Positions 24,265 to 31,872 of a stretch of 64,000 bases of DNA are shown here, one piece after another. Position 1 is the first letter of the stretch. Each line of letters opens with the position of its first letter. The notes below the pieces were generated by a model. That model saw nothing but the letters and a program-made list of their open reading frames with translations, ran no database searches and was not told the DNA's origin. Position numbers and translations under genes: made by a program. Origin of the DNA: [Clostridium] asparagiforme DSM 15981 (GTDB lineage Bacteria; Bacillota; Clostridia; Lachnospirales; Lachnospiraceae); assembly GCA_025149125.1 (NCBI GenBank), contig CP102272.1, positions 2,666,001-2,730,000 on the forward strand, in the 5' to 3' direction.

Positions 24265-25991
24265 TCGAGACATTCAGAGGTATCTGGCGGTTTGCCGGTG
24301 AGGAACAGCGCAACATCCGGCGCTCGGTGATCGCCTGCTTTTTCAACGCGGTGTTCCATATGTTTGAGATCGCCGCCATCTACTACACCATCTTGGCTCT
24401 GCTGGATGGAAAAACCGGCCCTGCCACGGCGTGGCAGGCGCTGGGTCTGTTGGCAGTCAGTATTCTGGGCAGCGCCGTGACCAAGTATTTCTCCCAGCTT
24501 CAGCAGACCCACGCCGGGTACTTCATGGCGGCCAATAAGCGCGTGGCCATCGGGCAGCGGATGAAATCCGTCCCCATGGGCTACTTCAACGACAACAGCC
24601 TGGGAGAGCTCACCGGGGTCTGCACCACTGTACTGGACAATGTGGAGACTGTGGCCCCCATGGTGTTGGTGACCATGCTGGGCGGGATGCTCAACGCTCT
24701 GGTCTTTACGGTGATGATCCTGATTTTTGACTGGCGGATCGGTCTTATTGTGGTGGCGGCCACCGTGGTTTATCTGTTCATCACCTCTGCCATGGAGCAA
24801 AAATCCGCCTCGCTCGCCCCGCACCGTCAGAAATCCGAGGCCAAGCTGGTTGAGGCGGTACTGGAGTATGTGCAGGGCATGAGCGTGGTGAAGTCCTTCA
24901 ACCTCACCGGACGGGGTGACCGCACCTTGCAGGAAGCACTGGAATACAACTGCCGTAGCAACCTGAACATCGAAAAGATGTTCACCCCTTATATTATGGC
25001 GCAGGGGATCGTACTCCAGCTGGGAAGCGTGGCCATGATGCTCTCGGCGGTATGGTTCTATCTTTCCGGGACCATGATCCTGGCCAACGCCCTGATGGTG
25101 GTCATCATGTCCTTTCTGGTCTTTGCTCAGATCTCCTCGGCGGGCAGCGGTATGTCCTTGCTGCGTATCGTCAGCAGCTGCATGGCTCATGCCGATGAGA
25201 CGGACGCTATGCCTCAGCTGGCAGAGACCGGTCGAGCCGGCATGCCTAGGGATCACGGCATTACTTTCGACCATGTTTCGTTCTCTTATGACCAGCGGCC
25301 CATCCTGCGGGATGTATCCTTCACCATCCCGGACAGAACCACCACCGCCATCGTGGGCCCCAGCGGCTCCGGGAAAACCACACTGTGTAATCTCATCGCC
25401 CGGTTCTGGGATGTGGAGAGCGGCGCCGTCCTTGTGGGCGGTCAGAATGTGAAGGACTATACCCTGGAGGGCCTGATGGATCAGATCTCCATGGTATTCC
25501 AGAAGGTCTATCTCTTTGCCGACACGGTGGAAAACAACATCAAGTTTGGATGCCCCAATGCCACCCACGAGGAAGTGGTGGCTGCGGCGAAGAAAGCCTG
25601 TTGCCACGACTTCATTCTCACCCTGCCCCAAGGCTATGACACCGTCATCGGCGAGGGTGGTTCCAGCCTTTCCGGCGGCGAGAAGCAGCGCATCTCCATT
25701 GCCCGGGCCATCCTGAAAGACGCCCCCATCGTAATCCTGGACGAGGCCACCGCCAATGTGGACCCGGAGAATGAGGACCGGCTACAGAAGGCCATCGAAG
25801 CCCTGACCCGGGACAAGACCATTCTGATGATCGCTCACCGGCTGAAGACGGTCCGTAACGCCGACCAGATCCTGGTGCTGGACGGCGGACAGATCGTTCA
25901 GCGAGGCACACACAGCCAGCTCATGGCCCAGGAGGGCTTGTATCAAGCGTTCGTATCTGGCCGTGAAGAGTCCGGTCAGTGGAAGCTCTAA
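24261..25991 (+). CDS. ABC exporter-fold half-transporter, pair 2 second subunit (YbtQ/IrtB-like)
   Basis: A 576-aa fused permease-ATPase. The membrane domain includes VPMGYFNDNSLGELTGV and EAVLEYVQGMSVVKSFNL; the ATPase has Walker A GPSGSGKTT, Q-loop SMVFQKVYLF, signature LSGGEKQRI and Walker B VILDEATANVD. ATG 24261 overlaps the stop codon of the first subunit. The second subunits of pairs 2 and 3 share long identical motifs (PMGYFNDNSLG, VYLFxDTVENNIKFG), indicating duplication of whole pairs rather than of single genes. Confidence 0.85.
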   Translation: MIETFRGIWRFAGEEQRNIRRSVIACFFNAVFHMFEIAAIYYTILALLDGKTGPATAWQALGLLAVSILGSAVTKYFSQLQQTHAGYFMAANKRVAIGQRMKSVPMGYFNDNSLGELTGVCTTVLDNVETVAPMVLVTMLGGMLNALVFTVMILIFDWRIGLIVVAATVVYLFITSAMEQKSASLAPHRQKSEAKLVEAVLEYVQGMSVVKSFNLTGRGDRTLQEALEYNCRSNLNIEKMFTPYIMAQGIVLQLGSVAMMLSAVWFYLSGTMILANALMVVIMSFLVFAQISSAGSGMSLLRIVSSCMAHADETDAMPQLAETGRAGMPRDHGITFDHVSFSYDQRPILRDVSFTIPDRTTTAIVGPSGSGKTTLCNLIARFWDVESGAVLVGGQNVKDYTLEGLMDQISMVFQKVYLFADTVENNIKFGCPNATHEEVVAAAKKACCHDFILTLPQGYDTVIGEGGSSLSGGEKQRISIARAILKDAPIVILDEATANVDPENEDRLQKAIEALTRDKTILMIAHRLKTVRNADQILVLDGGQIVQRGTHSQLMAQEGLYQAFVSGREESGQWKL

Positions 25992-26022
25992 GAGGAGGAG
26001 CGCCTAAACCATCATGAAAAGA

Positions 26023-26071
26023 GGAGTGCCGCCACCGGATACATTCCGGTGGCGGCACTCCCTTTCTTTTT
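26023..26071 (+). terminator. strong intrinsic terminator after ABC pair 2
   Basis: A 17-bp perfect stem (26023-26039 with 26045-26061) and a 5-nt loop, then CTTTCTTTTT. It also ends the convergent Xre gene region. Confidence 0.92.
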
Positions 26072-26081
26072 ACAATGTTAA

Positions 26082-26312
26082 TCAGTCGTCCTCCAACAGT
26101 TTGGAGGGCTGAATCTTCAATACTTGGGCAATTTTGAACAGGGTCTCCAAGGATACACCCCGAATTGTTCCTGTTCCTTCTACCTGGCCGACAAAATTAA
26201 CACTTTTTCCGATCCGTTCAGCAAGAACCTCCTGTGTCAATCCTGCCTTTTTTCTGTAATAGGCGATTTTTAAGCCCAGAGTGATATATCGTTCCGGAAA
26301 CTCTGTCTGCAT
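26082..26312 (-). CDS. Xre-family helix-turn-helix repressor
   Basis: A 76-aa single-domain HTH_3 protein (LGLKIAYYRKKAGLTQEVLA ... SLETLFKIAQVLKIQPSKLLED). ATG 26312 follows GGGAGG at 7 nt. It is divergent from the SLOG gene across a region with a 17-bp palindrome. It probably represses itself and the neighbour. Similar small regulators are common on mobile elements. Confidence 0.85.
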   Translation of the reverse strand: MQTEFPERYITLGLKIAYYRKKAGLTQEVLAERIGKSVNFVGQVEGTGTIRGVSLETLFKIAQVLKIQPSKLLEDD

Positions 26313-26380
26313 CACTTCACCTCCCAACATTATGCTACCAACAGAACAGTTAAAATATAATTGAAACCAATTAGAGGATT

Positions 26381-26433
26381 ATTTACTTTAAGTAAATGTT
26401 TATATATAATAAGAGGTGGAACATTTACTTAAG
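26381..26433. promoter_or_regulatory. promoter and palindromic operator between Xre and SLOG genes
   Basis: ATTTACTTTAAGTAAAT (26381-26397) is a perfect palindrome around one central base. A partial second copy ATTTACTTAAG is at 26423-26433. A plus-strand promoter overlaps it: TTTACT (26382-26387), 17-bp spacer, TATAAT (26405-26410). A repressor on the palindrome would block the -35 region and, on the second site, the transcription start. Confidence 0.6.
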
Positions 26434-26468
26434 GGAGCTGTTGGTCAGAAAATGCCAACGAGAACGAC

Positions 26469-26948
26469 ATGGATCTATTTACCGTCAGTTTCTTTGGACA
26501 TCGGATCGTTCCGGAATTTCGGGAAGCGGAAGAGCGTGTGGAGTCGCTGATCCACACATTGCTTTTGGAAAAGGAATATGTGGAGTTTCTGGTTGGCCGT
26601 AACGGAGACTTTGATCAGATTGTCTCTTCTGCCGTCAAGCGCCAACAGCGCCGTGTGCGGGATGACAATAGCGCCCTGATTTTGGTACTTCCGTATCCGA
26701 CGGCAGAGCTACGGGACAATCTGGAGAACTTTGAAGCATATTATGATGAAATTGAACTGTGCAGCGCCGCCGCTGGCAGCCATCCGAAGGGTGCCATTCA
26801 GATTCGCAACCGGCAGATGGTGGATCGAAGCGACCTTGTGGTATTCTGTGTGGATCATTCCAGCGGCGGAGCATATCAAACTCTGCGTTACGCCCAGAGA
26901 AAGAAAAAAGAAACCCTGAATCTCGCACACTTTGAAGGTTACAGGTGA
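26469..26948 (+). CDS. SLOG-superfamily (YpsA-like) protein
   Basis: A 159-aa protein opening FTVSFFGHRIVPEFREAEERV, the FFGHR start typical of YspA/YpsA-related SLOG nucleotide-binding proteins, with a second motif DLVVFCVDHSSGGAYQTLRYA for the Rossmann-like pocket. The family is thought to sense or process nucleotide-derived ligands. The ribosome-binding site is weak (AACGAG). The Xre repressor gene is divergent. The role here is unknown, and there are no recognisable effector neighbours. Confidence 0.7.
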   Translation: MDLFTVSFFGHRIVPEFREAEERVESLIHTLLLEKEYVEFLVGRNGDFDQIVSSAVKRQQRRVRDDNSALILVLPYPTAELRDNLENFEAYYDEIELCSAAAGSHPKGAIQIRNRQMVDRSDLVVFCVDHSSGGAYQTLRYAQRKKKETLNLAHFEGYR

Positions 26949-27009
26949 GAGTTTGCGTGACACTCTACACAGCTGATAGGAAAATTAACTGTCCCTAACG
27001 GAAAATGAC

Positions 27010-27038
27010 TTGACTGGTTAGCGACGGCTAACTATAAT
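27010..27038 (+). promoter_or_regulatory. iron-box promoter of ZIP-methyltransferase operon
   Basis: TTGACT (27010-27015), a 17-bp spacer, TATAAT (27033-27038). The spacer contains the perfect box GTTAGC-GACG-GCTAAC at 27017-27032, so the box fills the whole spacer. Repressor binding and RNA polymerase binding must be mutually exclusive. Confidence 0.85.
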
Positions 27039-27045
27039 CAAGCAT

Positions 27046-27235
27046 AGAGTATCATACCTTTTGAAAGGCGACTATAGAAAAATGTAAAATTGATAAGGGC
27101 TCTGTACCGGAGATTCTTATACAGTGTTCGGTTGCACCTGTTAGCCACTGGCAAAGCTGACCGACAGATCGATGTGCCTCCGAATCATCCGGATCGACTT
27201 TGCAGAAAACCACTGCGGCAAGATTGGAGGAGAAT
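27046..27235 (+). other. 190-nt leader of ZIP-methyltransferase operon
   Basis: The interval between the predicted start point (about 27045) and the ZIP start codon is long for this genome. It contains a 24-codon ORF (ATG 27173 to TGA 27247) that overlaps the ZIP start, and no riboswitch class I can name. It could be a leader with translational coupling or simply a non-functional spacer. Confidence 0.35.
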
Positions 27236-28021
27236 ATGCCGATTGAACTATGGCAAGGGCTACTGATTCCCTTTGCCGGGACGACGCTGGGGGCGGCCTG
27301 CGTCTTTTTTATGCGGAACAATTTGGGTGAGATGGTACAGCGTGCGCTCACCGGCTTTGCGGCGGGGGTCATGGTGGCGGCTTCCATCTGGAGCCTGCTG
27401 CTGCCCGCGATGGAGCAGGCAGCGGACATGGGGCGGTGGTCCTTTGTCCCCGCCGTTGTGGGTTTCTGGCTGGGAATCTTTTTCTTGCTGGGGCTGGATC
27501 GGCTGATCCCGCATCTGCACCGCGGCAGCGCGGAGGCCGAGGGCATCAAAAGCAGTCTTGGAAAAACAACCATGCTGACCTTGGCTGTGGCGCTGCACAA
27601 TATTCCGGAAGGAATGGCGGTCGGGGCGGTCTATGCCGGGTGGCTCTACGGAGACAGCGGTATCACGCTGGCGGGGGCGCTGGCTCTTTCTCTGGGAATT
27701 GCCATTCAGAACTTCCCGGAGGGCGCGATCATTTCCATGCCCCTGAAAGCGGAGGGGGTCTCCAAATCCCGCTCCTTCCTGTATGGGACGCTGTCCGGCG
27801 CAGTGGAGCCCATAGGTGCGATTCTGACCATCCTTCTGGCGGGGATTTTGGTTCCGGTACTGCCTTACGCCCTGAGCTTTGCCGCCGGAGCGATGGTCTA
27901 TGTGGTAGTGGAAGAATTGATCCCGGAGATGTCAGTGGGAAAGCACTCCAATATAGGGACTATTCTGTTTGCAGTCGGTTTTACCCTCATGATGACGCTG
28001 GATGTGGCGCTGGGTGCTTGA
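27236..28021 (+). CDS. ZIP-family metal transporter (ZupT-like)
   Basis: A 261-aa membrane protein with eight predicted helices that imports divalent metals (Zn, Fe, Mn). Helix 4 has HNIPEGMAVG and helix 5 has IQNFPEGAII, the paired metal-site motifs. A short His/acid loop HLHRGSAEAEG follows helix 3. ATG 27236 with GGAGGAG is chosen over 27200. As first gene behind an iron-box promoter, Fe(II) is the most likely substrate (inference). It is followed without gap by two class I methyltransferases and an LCM-type methyltransferase. Confidence 0.9.
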   Translation: MPIELWQGLLIPFAGTTLGAACVFFMRNNLGEMVQRALTGFAAGVMVAASIWSLLLPAMEQAADMGRWSFVPAVVGFWLGIFFLLGLDRLIPHLHRGSAEAEGIKSSLGKTTMLTLAVALHNIPEGMAVGAVYAGWLYGDSGITLAGALALSLGIAIQNFPEGAIISMPLKAEGVSKSRSFLYGTLSGAVEPIGAILTILLAGILVPVLPYALSFAAGAMVYVVVEELIPEMSVGKHSNIGTILFAVGFTLMMTLDVALGA

Positions 28022-28039
28022 GTGAGTGAAGGTGAAAAA

Positions 28040-28732
28040 ATGGGACAAGAAGAGCGGATTCAAAACGCCTACCGGGGATTGGGAGGCAAACGGACATTTT
28101 ATGATGGCATGATCACCTGTTCCACCCTGTTAGGCCGGGCGGTGTGCAGTCTGGTATGGGAAATGGGCCGTGCGGAAACCCAGGACTACCTTTGCGCCGC
28201 CCTTTCCGGAATACCGGAGGGTTTTTCCGGAAGACTGCTGGAAGTCCCCGTGGGTACCGGCATACTGACCATGCCCCTCTATCGGGAAATGCCGGAGGCG
28301 GAGATCACCTGCCTGGATTACTCGCCGGAGATGCTGGAGCGGGCAAAATCCCGGGGCGAGGGACTTGCCCATGTGCGCTTTCAGCAGGGGGATGTGGGGG
28401 CGCTGCCCTTTGGGAACAGCAGCTTCGACATCGTGCTCTCGCTCAACGGCTTTCATGCGTTCCCGGACAAAGAGGCCGCTTGGCGGGAGATCTTTCGTGT
28501 ACTGCGGCCCGGCGGGACCTTCTGCGGCTGCTTCTATGTGCGGGGACAAAACCGCCGCACGGACTGGCTAATCCGCAGGCTGTATGTGCCAAAGGGCTGG
28601 TTCACCCCGCCCTTTGAGACGGCGGAGAGCCTGCGGCGGCGTCTGGAGGAAACATTCGGGCCGGCAAAGGTTCGCACCGTTCAGGGCATAGCCTCTTTTG
28701 TCTGCCGGAAGGCGAAGGAGAAACACCCGTAA
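28040..28732 (+). CDS. class I SAM-dependent methyltransferase (iron-box operon, first)
   Basis: A 230-aa Methyltransf_11-type enzyme. The SAM motif I is LLEVPVGTGILTMPL (note Val-Pro for the usual Gly-x-Gly entry), the acidic residue is in TCLDYSPEM, motif II is FDIVLSLNGFHAFPD and motif III EIFRVLRPGGTF. GTG 28022 lacks a ribosome-binding site; ATG 28040 follows GAAGGTG. It is cotranscribed with the ZIP gene. The substrate is unknown; it is related in style to the methyltransferase at 14.8-15.4 kb. Confidence 0.83.
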   Translation: MGQEERIQNAYRGLGGKRTFYDGMITCSTLLGRAVCSLVWEMGRAETQDYLCAALSGIPEGFSGRLLEVPVGTGILTMPLYREMPEAEITCLDYSPEMLERAKSRGEGLAHVRFQQGDVGALPFGNSSFDIVLSLNGFHAFPDKEAAWREIFRVLRPGGTFCGCFYVRGQNRRTDWLIRRLYVPKGWFTPPFETAESLRRRLEETFGPAKVRTVQGIASFVCRKAKEKHP

Positions 28733-28773
28733 ACGAATTGTACACAAATATTGAACAACAGGAGGAAAATCAA

Positions 28774-29589
28774 ATGCAGCAAAAGCGTAATCAACAAGCA
28801 GAAATTCGTCTCGGCAGTCACGGCGAAGACTACGGGAGCTGGATGTCCAATCCCGTGTTCTATATTATCGGCGGCATCACGGCTCTGGCCGTGGTTTTGG
28901 CCATACTCTCCTTTTCGGTGTTCCACATCACAGCTCTCGGCGTTCTGTTCTCAGTTGTTACGGCGGCGCTGGCAGCCCTGCTGGTCTGGATCACATGGAT
29001 CAGGCGCCAGTATGCCTTTGGCGGCGGCGGGATTATGGAACAGGTTCACCGGGTCGTTCTCTCTCATCTGGACTATGACGGCCAGGGCAGTCTCTTGGAA
29101 GTCGGCTGCGGCTCCGGAGCCCTGTCGATTCGTGCGGCCCTGACTTGGCCGGAGTCAAAGGTCACTGGCATGGACTACTGGGGAGCTGTTTACAATTACA
29201 GCAAGGCCCTCTGTGAGAAAAACGCCGCAAGTGAAGGCGTGGCCTCCCGGTGTGTGTTCCGGCATGGCGACGCCAATCATCTGGATTTCCCCGATGAGAG
29301 TTTTGACGCAGTCATCAGCAACTATGTCTACCACAATGTCATGGGAGCCGATATGCACAAACTGTTGCTGGAGAGCCTGCGGGTGCTGAAAAAAGGCGGC
29401 GTCTTCGCTCTGAATGATGACATGAAGCCCAAGCTGTACGGCGATATGGATGTCTTTGCCCAAAAACTGCGGGAGATGGGCTATCAGGACGTCCGGCTCA
29501 TTGATACCGCAGAAGAAGCTTTCGGCTCCCACCGCCGGGCTGCCATGATGATGCTGGGCTCTTCCCGGCTGCTTGTGGGCAGAAAGTAA
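28774..29589 (+). CDS. membrane-anchored class I methyltransferase
   Basis: A 271-aa enzyme with two N-terminal membrane helices (about 28-75: FYIIGGITALAVVLAILSF and ALGVLFSVVTAALAALLVW) and a SAM-binding domain starting LLEVGCGSGALSIRA, followed by TGMDYWG, FDAVISNYVYHNVMG and LRVLKKGGVFALNDD. ATG 28774 with AGGAGG at 8 nt is the start. Membrane anchoring suggests a hydrophobic or membrane-passing substrate. Confidence 0.83.
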   Translation: MQQKRNQQAEIRLGSHGEDYGSWMSNPVFYIIGGITALAVVLAILSFSVFHITALGVLFSVVTAALAALLVWITWIRRQYAFGGGGIMEQVHRVVLSHLDYDGQGSLLEVGCGSGALSIRAALTWPESKVTGMDYWGAVYNYSKALCEKNAASEGVASRCVFRHGDANHLDFPDESFDAVISNYVYHNVMGADMHKLLLESLRVLKKGGVFALNDDMKPKLYGDMDVFAQKLREMGYQDVRLIDTAEEAFGSHRRAAMMMLGSSRLLVGRK

Positions 29590-29613
29590 TTCGTCCAAAT
29601 AGGAGGGTTGACC

Positions 29614-30447
29614 ATGTCCAAGTTGGGTGTTGTAGAGGACACGCTGTTTGTCCCCATGCTGGGCAGGATCTATGCCAGCGAGTACTGCCCGCAGATCCTG
29701 TACGATCCAAAGGCGCTGGAACTGAAAAAGAAACTGCCTTCCAGCCTGCCGGAGCAGGACGGACAGAGCCAGTATACTCTGCTGGCCTCCGCCGCCCGGT
29801 CCGCCAATATGGATCGGTACATCCGGGCGTTTCTGGAGCGCAGGCCGGACGGTGTGATCGTTCAACTCGGCTGCGGTCTGGAGACGGCCTATTACCGCTG
29901 CGACAATGGAAGGTCGCACTGGTATACCGTGGATCTGCCCCATGTGGTGGAGTACCGGCGAGAGCTGCTGCCGGAGCCGGAGCGGGAGACCTATCTCGCC
30001 GGAGACGCCTTTGCCGAGGACTGGATCAGGCAGATCCGCGCCGATGTGCCGGATGCTCCTATTCTGGTCACCGCCGGCGGCCTGTTCCACTATTTTGAGG
30101 AAAGCAAGGTTGTGGGCCTCCTGCGGATGCTCACGGGGTTTGGAGAGATTGAAATCGTCTTTGATACCGTGAGCAAAAGCGGTATGGCCATGATGCGGAA
30201 AAAGTACATGAAGCAAGTGGGCCACGGAGATGCGCAGATGTTTTTCTATGTGGATTCCGCATCGGTGCTGGCCGGAAAAATCGGCAGTGGGGTCAGGGTG
30301 CTGGCTGAGGAGCCTTATTACCGCCATATCACCCGAACCGGATTGAAGCTGTCCACCAAGGTCAGCATGGCAGTTTCGGACCGATTCTGTATGGTGAAGA
30401 TGGTACATCTCTGTCACAGCGCTAAATTCCATGACCAAACAGGATAA
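29614..30447 (+). CDS. LCM-family (leucine carboxyl methyltransferase-like) O-methyltransferase
   Basis: A 277-aa enzyme of the PPM1/LCM/Tcm family: VIVQLGCGLETAYYRCDNG (about 85-103), then WYTVDLPHVVEYRRELLP, with DAPILVTAGGLFHYFEESKV as the family motif. In bacteria these enzymes O-methylate carboxyl groups of small molecules. ATG 29614 (GGAGGG, 6 nt) is the start. It is the last gene of the ZIP-methyltransferase operon, followed by a hairpin. Confidence 0.82.
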   Translation: MSKLGVVEDTLFVPMLGRIYASEYCPQILYDPKALELKKKLPSSLPEQDGQSQYTLLASAARSANMDRYIRAFLERRPDGVIVQLGCGLETAYYRCDNGRSHWYTVDLPHVVEYRRELLPEPERETYLAGDAFAEDWIRQIRADVPDAPILVTAGGLFHYFEESKVVGLLRMLTGFGEIEIVFDTVSKSGMAMMRKKYMKQVGHGDAQMFFYVDSASVLAGKIGSGVRVLAEEPYYRHITRTGLKLSTKVSMAVSDRFCMVKMVHLCHSAKFHDQTG

Positions 30448-30500
30448 AGTCGTCCAATCGGAGCGGAAAGAACTGCGATGTGCCGCTATACTCAGTAAGG

Positions 30501-30523
30501 AGGGGCGCGCTGAGCGCCTTTTC
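30501..30523 (+). terminator. short terminator after LCM gene
   Basis: GGCGC-GCTGA-GCGCC (30504-30518) followed by TTTTC. It separates the methyltransferase operon from the ECF transporter operon. Confidence 0.6.
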
Positions 30524-30535
30524 TCAGAAATAATG

Positions 30536-30551
30536 GTTAGCATAATCTAAC
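30536..30551. promoter_or_regulatory. DtxR-type iron box, ECF transporter 1
   Basis: GTTAGC-ATAA-TCTAAC, with one mismatch in the right arm. It lies 24 bp before the start codon of the S component. Confidence 0.7.
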
Positions 30552-30575
30552 CACATGAATGGAGAGCGGTACATC

Positions 30576-31175
30576 ATGAATACGCAGAAAAAAGGGATGA
30601 CGGGAAAGGACATCATTACGGTGGGAATTTTCTCCGCCATCTACTTTGTCATTAACTTTGCTTTTATGCTTCTCAGCGGTCTGCATCCTCTGCTTTGGAT
30701 CTTGATGCCTGGCCTGATCGCCATATTTGCGGGTATCCCATTCCTGATGATGTGTACTAAGGTGCCAAAGACCGGTGCGGTGGTTCTGATGGGCTTTATT
30801 ACGGCCTTGATCTACTTTGTTACTGGCCAATTCACGGTGGTAATTCTCATTGCTTTTGCGGTGAGCTGCATCCTGGCGGAGCTTTGCCGGATCTGTAGCC
30901 ATTACCGGTCTTTCCGCGGCAACGCTCTGGCCTATGTGTTCTTCTCGCTGGGGATGATCGGCTCCCCGCTGCCTGTCTGGATCATGCGGGACAGTTTCCT
31001 GGCGCAAATCAGCCAGCAGGGAATGCCGGAAGCCTATGTCTCTACCTTGGCAGCATTGACCTCCCCGGGTATGATCGTGGTTCTGGTGGGGGCTCCTATT
31101 ATAGGAGCGATACTGGGTATCCTGCTGGCCAAGGGAATGTTCCGCAAGCACTTTGAGAAGGCGGGGATTCTGTAA
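30576..31175 (+). CDS. ECF transporter S component, MptD/Trep_Strep family
   Basis: A 199-aa integral membrane protein with five or six helices. It is the substrate-binding subunit of an ECF-type importer, of the Trep_Strep (TIGR02185) kind, with MTGKDIITVGIFSAIYFVIN at the start and KGMFRKHFEKAGIL at the end. The in-frame ATG 30555 lies before the Shine-Dalgarno GGAGAG, so ATG 30576 is the start. The equivalent protein at 60.99-61.6 kb shares the C-terminal RKHFxKAGI. From memory, related ECF modules beside YbtPQ-like pairs occur in streptococcal siderophore loci such as equibactin. Confidence 0.83.
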   Translation: MNTQKKGMTGKDIITVGIFSAIYFVINFAFMLLSGLHPLLWILMPGLIAIFAGIPFLMMCTKVPKTGAVVLMGFITALIYFVTGQFTVVILIAFAVSCILAELCRICSHYRSFRGNALAYVFFSLGMIGSPLPVWIMRDSFLAQISQQGMPEAYVSTLAALTSPGMIVVLVGAPIIGAILGILLAKGMFRKHFEKAGIL

Positions 31176-31176
31176 C

Positions 31177-31872
31177 ATGGAGGAGGCACGGCGCTGTTTG
31201 GTGTTCGACCCCAGGGTGGGTCTTGCTCTGCTGGTTTTCGCCAATCTGGCAGCCTTTAGTGAGCAACCTTTTTGGATGGAAATGATATGGATCGGTTTTC
31301 TCCTGCTCCTGATGCTGCTCCATCGCTGCTTTGCCATGGTGGGGAAAAGCCTCTTGATCTTCGGAGGAATCCTGTGCCTGCAATACTGGATTCTGCCGGC
31401 TGCGCCGGGATGGGTTGCTACCAGCTTCTCTATTTTTGCCAACTATGCCCGCCGAATGATGCCTTGCCTGATGCTCGGCTTTCTGATGCTTCGCCGGACG
31501 CCTATGCCTTATCTGGTGGCTGGAATGCGGAAGATCCATTTCCCTCAGCGGCTGATCGTAGCCGTCTCGGTGACGCTGCGGTACTTCCCAGCCATTCGGG
31601 AAGAGACAGGCTATATCCGCGATGCGATGCGATTGCGGGGCATCCGGGGATTGGCAAAGCTGGAGGGAATCATGGTTCCCCTGATGGTCTCCGCTACCGG
31701 CACTGCGGAGGAGCTGTCCGCAGCGGCAGTAACCCGGGGAATCGAGGACCCGGCGCCTAAGACCAGTCTGGTGGAGCTGCGGGCCTCGCCGGTGGACAGC
31801 GCCGCATTTGTCGTGGGCGTGGGGTTGACTGCTGCCCTTCTGGCGGCCAAATTGGGGGTGTTTCCATGGTAG
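31177..31872 (+). CDS. ECF transporter T component (CbiQ/EcfT family)
   Basis: A 231-aa membrane scaffold protein with five helices and the two ATPase-contacting motifs of EcfT proteins, here IRDAMRLRGIRG and AAAVTRGIEDP. It couples the S component to the ATPase. ATG 31177 lies one base after the S component stop codon; the frame upstream of it is only the tail of that gene. It overlaps the ATPase gene by 7 nt. Confidence 0.87.
   Translation: MEEARRCLVFDPRVGLALLVFANLAAFSEQPFWMEMIWIGFLLLLMLLHRCFAMVGKSLLIFGGILCLQYWILPAAPGWVATSFSIFANYARRMMPCLMLGFLMLRRTPMPYLVAGMRKIHFPQRLIVAVSVTLRYFPAIREETGYIRDAMRLRGIRGLAKLEGIMVPLMVSATGTAEELSAAAVTRGIEDPAPKTSLVELRASPVDSAAFVVGVGLTAALLAAKLGVFPW

Noticed and set aside
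22837..24273. 478-aa minus-strand frame opposite the ABC gene at 22519
   Set aside because: Antisense shadow of a conserved ABC gene. Similar shadows at 24231-25631, 34323-35414, 36044-37717, 45588-46490 and 46593-48203 were rejected for the same reason.
27052..27600. 182-aa minus-strand frame at the ZIP gene
   Set aside because: Antisense to the ZIP gene and its leader; no ribosome-binding site and no family.
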